Shown piece by piece: positions 17,201 to 23,800 of a stretch of DNA of 55,077 nucleotides. The position numbers were made by a program, and so were the translations under genes. The notes below the pieces were generated by a model. The model ran no database searches. It was not told the DNA's origin and was given only the letters and a program-made list of their open reading frames with translations. This DNA is from Desulfobacterales bacterium. Lineage in GTDB: Bacteria > Desulfobacterota > Desulfobulbia > Desulfobulbales > JAGXFP01. How positions within the stretch are numbered: position 1 is the stretch's first letter; each line of letters starts with the position of its first letter. The stretch is taken from positions 1 through 55,077 of the forward strand of contig JAGXFP010000033.1 of the NCBI GenBank assembly GCA_024637225.1, given 5' to 3'.

Positions 17201-18419
17201 CCGGCTCAAGGACTTGAATTTCCTCAGCCGGAGGCTTAGCTGGCTGCGCCGGCTTGAAGGCGATCTGCGCGGGGAAGTCCATGTCGAAGGCCCGCTTGCC
17301 GCTCCCGGCATTAAGGGCAGCCTGTCGCTCCGGGACGGCGAGGCAAGTCATACCTTCAACTTCCCGATGCTCTCGGCGGTCAACCTGCAGGCCGATTTCA
17401 ATGAACAATCCATAACCATCAACAAGATGCGGGCCGAACTGGGCGGTGCCCCGATCAACCTCGGCGGCAGGATCAGCCGGGGAGAAAACGGTCTTAACTT
17501 CGACCTGCACGGCGACGGAAAAAACGTCCTGCTGTTCCGCAACAATTACATGCTGGCCCGTGGAAACGTGAAGCTTGAAGTCAACGGTCCCCTGGAAAGA
17601 CTTGCTTTCACCGGTTCGGTGGGCCTGAGCTACGGCTATTACACCAGGAATATTGATTTTCTCGGCAAGATCGGCTCCTCCGCCGCCCCGGTATCGGAAG
17701 GAGTCGGCTCACTGTTTTCGTTTCCGGAGCCGCCGCTGAAAAACGCCGTATTCAATATAAGGATCACCGCCATCGAGCCCTTCAGGATAAGAAACAACCT
17801 GATCCGCAGCTCACTGCGGCCCGAACTTTCCTTGAAAGGCACCGGAGAACTGCCCTATCTGGCCGGCACTATCTATATAGATTCCTCCAGGATTCTGCTT
17901 CCTTCCGGCCGGCTGCAGATCCAGTCCGGGGTGGTGGTTTTTCTGGAAGAGGACCCCAACCGGCCGCGGCTCGACATTATCGGCCGGTCGCAGGTCATGG
18001 GCTACGACATCAATGTCGTAACCAGCGGTCCGGTCACCGACCCGGTCATCACCCTGAGTTCGAGTCCCGCCTTGCCCAATGACGATCTTCTGCTTCTCCT
18101 TCTGACCGGCAAGCCGCCGCCCGAGGATGCTTCGGGAGAAGAGGTCAGCGGCACCAGAAATGTCATGGTTTATCTGGGCCGGGATTTTCTCGGTAAATGG
18201 CTGGAGGATGACTCGGGAACCGGTGACGAATCACTCCTCGACCGCTTCGAACTTGATTTGGGCCGGAATGTGACCAGAAGCGGAGAGCAGACGATCGAGG
18301 CGACTTTCCGCTTGTCGAAAGAGCTGGAAGAAGAAGAGGAGGTTTACTACCTGTCGGCTGAAAAAGACATGTACGATGCTTATAACTATGGACTGAAAGT
18401 GGTGTTCCGCTTTGAATAA
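14250..18419 (+). CDS. tamB: Translocation/assembly module protein TamB (AsmA-like, DUF490)
   Basis: A 1389-residue inner-membrane-anchored protein spanning the periplasm. With TamA it assists outer-membrane protein assembly, and TamB relatives also move phospholipids. An N-terminal signal anchor (about 9-29, YWLSSFIIVILLIILTW) is followed by a very long run of beta-strand-rich repeats that would form a hydrophobic groove. The C-terminal DUF490 domain (about 1110-1389) contains GTIYIDSSRILLPSGRLQI and SSPALPNDDLLLLLLTGKPP. Two nearly identical 154-codon blocks lie at about residues 285-590. It is slightly longer than the E. coli protein (about 1260), largely because of this duplication. Its end overlaps tamA by eight bases. 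Gene order B-A is the reverse of E. coli. Confidence 0.93.
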   Translation: MKKSFRKAVYWLSSFIIVILLIILTWEFTSGVALKHLARFFADRAGIALDIGSVGGGIFYESVLTDVSIRPEEDQPQTFHFEARSLRCRYDPWKLRDGLGSFIEEVDCTVEEPAYLQDFSVAAPREETPDGEPSKFSLPPFIPALRVNNGKVILTGTGWTVRFLGVNSRLGQVDSGPELLLDAESFRFDQDSITRIETGLAARLRYADGDLIVDRLELGAEEIKASGSLELARIGRGETEFTADLVFGKSRLDLAGSLEERVLKARAGTESFAVGELQKRLGGKGWDISGDIRAEAELALDLQAPAELEGAFTFALVDGLVNKVEISAAAAGRVENKRLEITRAGAEFTGGTLALTDVSVPVEPIMTAKPLPIIKGSKAKFTAEITDLDNVLKLFGLEARTVPKAYRAESLSFRGTLADGALHLEESVADFRLAIEAEGWDITGEIRAEVQLDLDLEAPTELEGAFTFALVDGRVNKVEISAAAAGRVENKRLEITRAGAKFTGGTLALTEVSVPVERIMAAEPLPIIKDSRAEFTAEITDLDSVLKLFGLEAGTVPKAYRAESLSLRGTLADGVLQLKESVATAADFRLAIGSGKIGIPADLPAWGAAPVKLSATLESSDLNELVGRFAEIPLSGRAAAGIDIKGKLLDVHAEIKLSGDTLGFGEKQLGSLDLSVALEFLQEKPGVPGQLRFKITGLSQENETGVLGLDAPVSGSWSPTGDLTVGGALMVDGQGVVTANFEMTPGQVSNYEISVDNLDSDGWLGHFVEQHFFFQGAYLEGSFTRPPQGPRLALTGKVAKSGAIDIAYPLTGKFDLLYSPKGVEISEFSWQSRENRLQLSGSIPYDPMAEEPFLDGELALKGRADIPALENIALFPESWGIGGGSLAMDLDLNGSWDQPEGYVILKAEEIVPTGKVEELFASPIDLTGELLVRKDGVVLKRAMLESERYSGQATGSYRHNLSIEELLQKPRSALDGEVSLDGAVRLKDLNFLSRRLSWLRRLEGDLRGEVHVEGPLAAPGIKGSLSLRDGEASHTFNFPMLSAVNLQADFNEQSITINKMRAELGGAPINLGGRISRGENGLNFDLHGDGKNVLLFRNNYMLARGNVKLEVNGPLERLAFTGSVGLSYGYYTRNIDFLGKIGSSAAPVSEGVGSLFSFPEPPLKNAVFNIRITAIEPFRIRNNLIRSSLRPELSLKGTGELPYLAGTIYIDSSRILLPSGRLQIQSGVVVFLEEDPNRPRLDIIGRSQVMGYDINVVTSGPVTDPVITLSSSPALPNDDLLLLLLTGKPPPEDASGEEVSGTRNVMVYLGRDFLGKWLEDDSGTGDESLLDRFELDLGRNVTRSGEQTIEATFRLSKELEEEEEVYYLSAEKDMYDAYNYGLKVVFRFE
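15101..16024 (+). repeat. In-frame tandem duplication inside tamB
   Basis: Unit 1 begins at about 15101 and unit 2 at about 15563, offset 462 bp (154 codons). Long stretches are nearly identical, for example FTFALVDG[LR]VNKVEIS and RVENKRLEITRAGA. The second unit carries a small insertion near its end (TAAD). The high DNA similarity indicates a recent duplication. Confidence 0.93.
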
Positions 18420-20589
18420 ATCAAACTTAAATCCCGTTGCAATGGCCCTGCTCGGCTGCCTTTTCGCGGTTTTGTCCACTCCGGTCGATCACGCCGGGGC
18501 GGCCTCAGAAGCCGGACAATCCGAGGCGCTTGAACGGCCGGCCTCATCTCCGCCCCCCCAGGAGGTGAAGAGCTATGAGCTAACTGTCACCGGCAACGAA
18601 TATTTTTCGAAAAAGAAACTGTTGGAAACCGCCGCCGGGGAACTGGAGAGGTTCCGGGAGCAGGGCTACCGAAAAGCCGATATCGACGACGCCGCCTTCA
18701 GAATGAGGCTCGCCTACCTGGAGGCGGGTTTTGCCTTTGTCTCAGTCGATTACACCTATGAACGGCAGACAGAGCTGGTCAAGGCGGCAATCGTGGTGAA
18801 AGAAGCACCCCGGGTCCTGGTCGATGACATTAACTTCGTGGGGAACAGCCAGATCGAATCCGATACTTTACGGGAGTTTTTTTCACGGCAGAAAGCTTTT
18901 TTTCCCATAGCGGACCATCCGGTTTTTGTAGAGTCCGAAGTAAAAAGTGCGGTCAGCATGATTCGCGACTACTACCGGGGTGAGGGGTATAATGAGGTCT
19001 CGCTGGAAAACCCCGCATTTTCCTTTAGCCTGGATCGAAGCGAAGTCGATATCACCATCGAAATCAAGGAAGGACCCAGATATTTTATTGAGGAAGTACG
19101 GCTGAGCGGCGACCTGGTTGCCGAACTGGCCCCGAAGCTTGAGAAAATCAAAAAGGAGTATACCGGCAAGACCTACTATCCCCGGCGTAAACTGCTGCTA
19201 CGTTCAAGTCTGGAGGAGGCTTATGACCGTATCGGCTATGCCGATGCCGATATTTACATTGAAGCCCTGGAATCAAGGGAACCGGCCCGGATAACCCTGG
19301 CGGCTGAAATAACTAGCGGAGAAAAAGTCAAAATTGCCGAAGTTATCATCTCGGGAAACGAAAGCACCAGGGAGTCCTTTATCAGGAACAGGCTGCAGTT
19401 GCAGCCGGGGGATCTCTATACCAGAGGCAAACGCAGGGAAAGCTTCAGAAAACTTTTCGATTCGGGGCTTTTTGCCAAGGTCGACATCGAGCTTGCCTCG
19501 CCGGGAGCGGACGGCGACCGCGATCTTTTAGTAGAGGTTGAGGAACTGCCGTCCATCGAGATCTATGTGGAGCCCGGCTGGGGGTCGTACGAACAGCTGC
19601 GGTTCGAGACCGGCATTACCGAGAAGAACCTTTTCGGTACCGGCAGGAGTGGCCGGCTTGACGGCCTGCTTTCGACCAAGGGAGGCAACCTCACCTTGAG
19701 CTACACCGATCCCTGGCTGCTGAAAAGCGAGATTTCCATGACTGTCCCCCTCCACTACGAACGCAGGGAGGAACCCTCCTACACCTCGGAGGAAACCGGG
19801 CTGGGAGTCTATTTTTCAAGAAAATTAGGCAGCAATCTAACCCTGACTACTGGCTACCAGTACAAGATGACTCAGCTCATCGACTTGACCGATGAAACCA
19901 TCCTGCAGGAGGAAGATAATTACACCAAGGGCACCATGACCATCCAGGCGGTCAGGGACACCCGTAACGATATCTTCTTCCCCTCCGGCGGCATGCGCCT
20001 GTCGGCAGGATTTGATCTTTCGATACCAGAATTCGCCAGCGAAATAGAACTGGCCCGGATTACTCTGGGCAGCAGATATTTCATTGAAATACCCAATGAA
20101 TATATCGTCGGGGTGCGGTTCACTACCGGCCTGATCGTTCCGCTCGGAGACCAGAGGTTTATCCCGGTCAGCGAACGTTTTTTTAACGGAGGGGATAATA
20201 CGGTCAGGAGCTACCAGCATTCCGAACTCGGTCTGAAGGATGCCAACCATGAACCCCTTGGCGGTCTGGGCTACAACGTCTTCTCCCTTGAACTGCGCAA
20301 ACGGATTTACGGTAATTTCGCCGCCACTGTCTACCTGGATGCCGGCAATGTTTCGCCGAACGACTCCCTGCCGGGAAATGATTTTTCGTCCTACACCGAC
20401 CGCTCGGAACTCCTGGATGACACCCTGGCCGATTATTTCAATGACTTCAAGTACGGAATCGGCGTCGGCCTTCAGTACCTGCTGCCCGTAGGTCCGATCA
20501 GGATCGATTTCGCCTACAATCCCGATCCCCTGGAGAGCCAGGATGAAGACGAATGGGTCTTCCATTTCAGTCTGGGCATGGCGTTCTGA
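18412..20589 (+). CDS. tamA: TamA/BamA-family outer membrane protein (Omp85)
   Basis: A 725-residue Omp85 protein. A signal peptide covers about 1-30. Several POTRA domains follow; I count about four (from about 52, 134, 210 and 308; e.g. VKIAEVIISGNESTRESFIRNRL), against three in E. coli TamA. A C-terminal 16-strand barrel ends in HFSLGMAF, with the terminal Phe expected of a beta-signal. The lid-loop region near FTTGLIVPLGDQRFIPVSERFFNGG matches the conserved Omp85 VRGY area (here VRSYQ). It overlaps tamB by eight bases, so the pair is co-translated. It converges with the giant outer-membrane protein gene, a plausible client. BamA is less likely given the TamB partner. Confidence 0.9.
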   Translation: MNKSNLNPVAMALLGCLFAVLSTPVDHAGAASEAGQSEALERPASSPPPQEVKSYELTVTGNEYFSKKKLLETAAGELERFREQGYRKADIDDAAFRMRLAYLEAGFAFVSVDYTYERQTELVKAAIVVKEAPRVLVDDINFVGNSQIESDTLREFFSRQKAFFPIADHPVFVESEVKSAVSMIRDYYRGEGYNEVSLENPAFSFSLDRSEVDITIEIKEGPRYFIEEVRLSGDLVAELAPKLEKIKKEYTGKTYYPRRKLLLRSSLEEAYDRIGYADADIYIEALESREPARITLAAEITSGEKVKIAEVIISGNESTRESFIRNRLQLQPGDLYTRGKRRESFRKLFDSGLFAKVDIELASPGADGDRDLLVEVEELPSIEIYVEPGWGSYEQLRFETGITEKNLFGTGRSGRLDGLLSTKGGNLTLSYTDPWLLKSEISMTVPLHYERREEPSYTSEETGLGVYFSRKLGSNLTLTTGYQYKMTQLIDLTDETILQEEDNYTKGTMTIQAVRDTRNDIFFPSGGMRLSAGFDLSIPEFASEIELARITLGSRYFIEIPNEYIVGVRFTTGLIVPLGDQRFIPVSERFFNGGDNTVRSYQHSELGLKDANHEPLGGLGYNVFSLELRKRIYGNFAATVYLDAGNVSPNDSLPGNDFSSYTDRSELLDDTLADYFNDFKYGIGVGLQYLLPVGPIRIDFAYNPDPLESQDEDEWVFHFSLGMAF

Positions 20590-20606
20590 GCGAGGGTAAG
20601 GGGCCC

Positions 20607-20710
20607 AGCCGCAAGCTTAAAGCTACAAGCGGAAAGCTTAAAAGATAGCTGCAAGCTACAAGCTACAATGGCTTGAATCTTGTAGCTCTTGTAGCTTTAA
20701 GCTTGCGGCT
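20607..20710. repeat. 23-bp perfect inverted repeat built from heptads
   Basis: The arms at 20607-20629 and 20688-20710 are exact reverse complements (arm core AGCCGCAAGCTTAAAGCT). AGCTACA-type heptads fill the loop. Located between the convergent tamA and 1958-residue genes, it could act on both transcripts. It lacks a T-run typical of intrinsic terminators. Confidence 0.9.
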
Positions 20711-20744
20711 TGTAGCTTGAGCCAGGTAGGGCGGGCTCCCATGC

Positions 20745-20854
20745 TGTAAGTGATTACAGGGTGCCGCAGGTTGCGGCAAGCGGGATGGCGCTGCGTACCT
20801 TTGTACGTGAGCCGGACCGATCGCCGCAAATGTGGTGCACTGTGATCGCCTACA
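20745..20854. repeat. Palindromic repeat (GTAAGCG family) with ~24-bp terminal inverted repeats
   Basis: The left end TGTAAGTGATTACAGGGTGC pairs imperfectly with the right end, which reads TGTAGGCGATCACAGTGCAC on the minus strand. The centre is CGTACCTTTGTACG. The right end directly touches the TAA of the 1958-residue gene. Confidence 0.8.
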
Positions 20855-23800
20855 TTACAGGCTTCGGACCATCTTCAGTGCGTCCCGGACCGAGTTCTGG
20901 TCGAACTTCATCCGCATTTTGAGATACGGTCCCGCCGTGGTGAAATCGGCCCGGGAGAAATCGCGGTCCTTGAAGCCGGTGAAGTTGTAGCCGAGACTTA
21001 GCCAGACGTTTTCGATCAGGTTGTGGCCGACCGAGACGCCGCTGGTGTAGTCGTACTGGTTGGCATCCCATGAATGGAGGACCGCGCCGCGCAGGCCGAT
21101 ATCCCATTTCGGGGTCAGATCGTAGCGCCCTTCCAGTCCGGAGAGATCGGTGTAGCCGCCGTAATCGTCGCCGTCGATGGTCTCGTTGACGTACTTGGCG
21201 CCGTATTGCAGGGAAATCTGGGTCTTCGGATTCGGCCGGTAGTTGGCGTTCAGGTTGTTGACCACCCGCCAGTTATCGTAAGCGACGGTTTCCGAGGCAA
21301 GCTCCTCGAAGAGGAAGTCGAGACGGTCCAGGACGATCCAGCGGCTGTAAAGGGGCCGGTAGGCGAGGCCGAGGCGGACTTCGCCGTCGGTTTTCTCCTC
21401 CCGGGCCGATTCGGTGGCAAACAACTGGGTCCGGCCCGAAACGGCGAGCCCTCGATGGACCTCGCCGACCAGGGCGCTCAGGACGCCCCATTTATTCTCG
21501 AAGTCGCCGTCGCGGTATTCGAGGCGGTTGGCCCAGGACCATTTTTCGAGCTTCAAAGTCGCGCCCAGGGAGACGGCGGTAAAATCCTCTTTTTCGCCCG
21601 AGGCGGCGGGGACGTCGGTGTCGAAATCCTCTGCATCCGCATCCCGAACCGTTTCGCTGCGGTCGAAGCCGCCGTCCAGGCTCCAGCGCTCGCTGACCTG
21701 CCAGTTCTGGTTCAGGCCGAAAAGGGCGAACATCCGGGGACCATATTCGCCGGTCCGCTGTTCCAGGGAACTGCCCAGACTCCCGCCGCTCCAGGGCGTG
21801 GCCTTGAAACCGGCGCGGGTGCTGCGCGATTCGCTATCGTCGCCTTGGGTAAATTCCTGGGCCGCGAAGATGGTGGTCGAGTCAAGCAGTTTGAATTCGG
21901 CGCCCAGGGTGGTCCGGGTCGGGAAATCGCCGCTCTGGTTATCGCCGAAGAGGGCCTGTTCGTGGGCGGCCCGCAGCAGCAACCGCTTATAGGCCTGCCA
22001 GCTTCCGCCGAGCAGAGCCTGGGTGGAGCGCGCCTCGTCACCGTTATCGAAGCGGTCCTCGGCGAAACGCAGACCCGTACTCAAGCTGTAGCTCTCAGCC
22101 TTATAGGTGAGATCGCTCTGGGCCACGTCCCGCACCGCATCGGTATCCAGGTTGTACTGGCGATAGAACAGGCCGCCCAGATCGAGATCGGACTTCAGTC
22201 TATAGACCCCGTCAGCACCGAACTTGCGGGTCCCTTCCTCGCTGCCCTTCTGCTGCCCGAGCCCGAAGCCGCTCGCCTGTTCGCGCAGATAGAGCTTGCC
22301 GGCCGCCTTTTCCGAGCGGTGCTCCAGTTCCGCCAGCCAGGCGCTGCCGTCGCGCAGATCGCCCGGCGCCACGGTATCGCTGGTCGCAAGCTCGGCCCGC
22401 AGCCGGGTCTTGCCGGTGATCTCCCAGGCGGCGTCGATCCCGTAGAGATCGCCCTCGCCATTGTCCCGCTCCTCGTGGATGGCGCTGGCCCCGACCTCAA
22501 GCCCCTTCTCCGGCCAGCGCAGCGCGCCCCTTCCCCCGTAATTGATGGAACCATCGGACTGGCCGGTGACCTCGTAATCGACCACGATATAGACCGGGTT
22601 GAAGTTCTCGTCCCGGGCGGGAATCGGTTCCTTGAAAAAGAGGGTGCCGGCGCCGTAATCGATATTGTAGTCGAGGTGGCGGGAAAGCTCCCGGGAGGAG
22701 AGGATTACCTCGCTGCGCAGCCGGTCCCGGACCTCGACGGTCACCTTCTCCGAATTGACCACGATGTCCCGCCGGGAGAAACGGTAGAGGCCCGAGGTGC
22801 CGTCGCCGCGAATCTCGTCCTTGACGAAACCCTGGTCGGTATCGCTGGCGAAAAAGTTAAAGGCGGCGTAGCGGCCGTTGTATTCCGCCTTCAGCCCGGT
22901 CAGGCTGCGGCTGTAACGGGACAGCTCGGTTTTCGAGAGCCCGGTGTCGTAGTCGCCGAACAGGGCATAAAACTTGTCTCGCTCCATCTTGACATAGAGC
23001 TTCTCGGCGCTGGCCGCCTCGTAAGCCTGCTGGCCGGCGTCGCCGTAAAGGGTGTAGTAGGCGTCCGGGTCGATGATCTGAAAAAGCTCCTTGTCCTTGC
23101 GGTCCGGCTTGTCGGAGTCGTAGGCCAGGGTCAGGAGCCACTTGCCGAGGACCCGCCCCTTGCCGAAGAAAGCCAGCCTGCCCTCGTCGTAAAGATCCTC
23201 TTCCGCGCCGGCGGGCAGGTTTTCCAGGTTGCCGCTCACCTCGTCGTAGCCCACGGTTCCTTCGGCCAGGCCGACCAGGACCCAGTCGCGCAGGACCGGC
23301 TTGACGTAGGTCTCCGCTTCCAGGGTGCGGTCGCCGTAGCCGAGAATTGCCCGATACGACCCGCTGCTCTGGACCGGGGCGAAACGGACATAGCCGTCTT
23401 CATCGACCGTGACGGTATTCCCCTCCTCCACCGCCCCGACCTCGCTCGCCACCGCCTTCCGGTTCTCGGGGGGCAGCAGGTTCCCTTCGCGAATCTCCAG
23501 CTGGGCCGGGGCCCGGATGACCTTGCCGGTTTCGTCCAGCAGGGCAACTCGCAGGCTGACCGGGGTGACGCCGTCGGCGATATTGCCGTCGGACTCAAGG
23601 ATCTTGATGGCGGTAATCTCGCCGGTCCGGACGATAACGGCGCTCTCCTCGAAGCGGGCATTGCCAAAGGGTCCGATACCCTCGATCTTCAGAAGATGCT
23701 CGCCCGGTGCGCCGAAATCGATGCCGATATAACTGTACAGTTTCAAACCCGAGTCCTTATCCTCCATCGTAAAACCGATGCGCCCGGCGGGGATTTCCGC

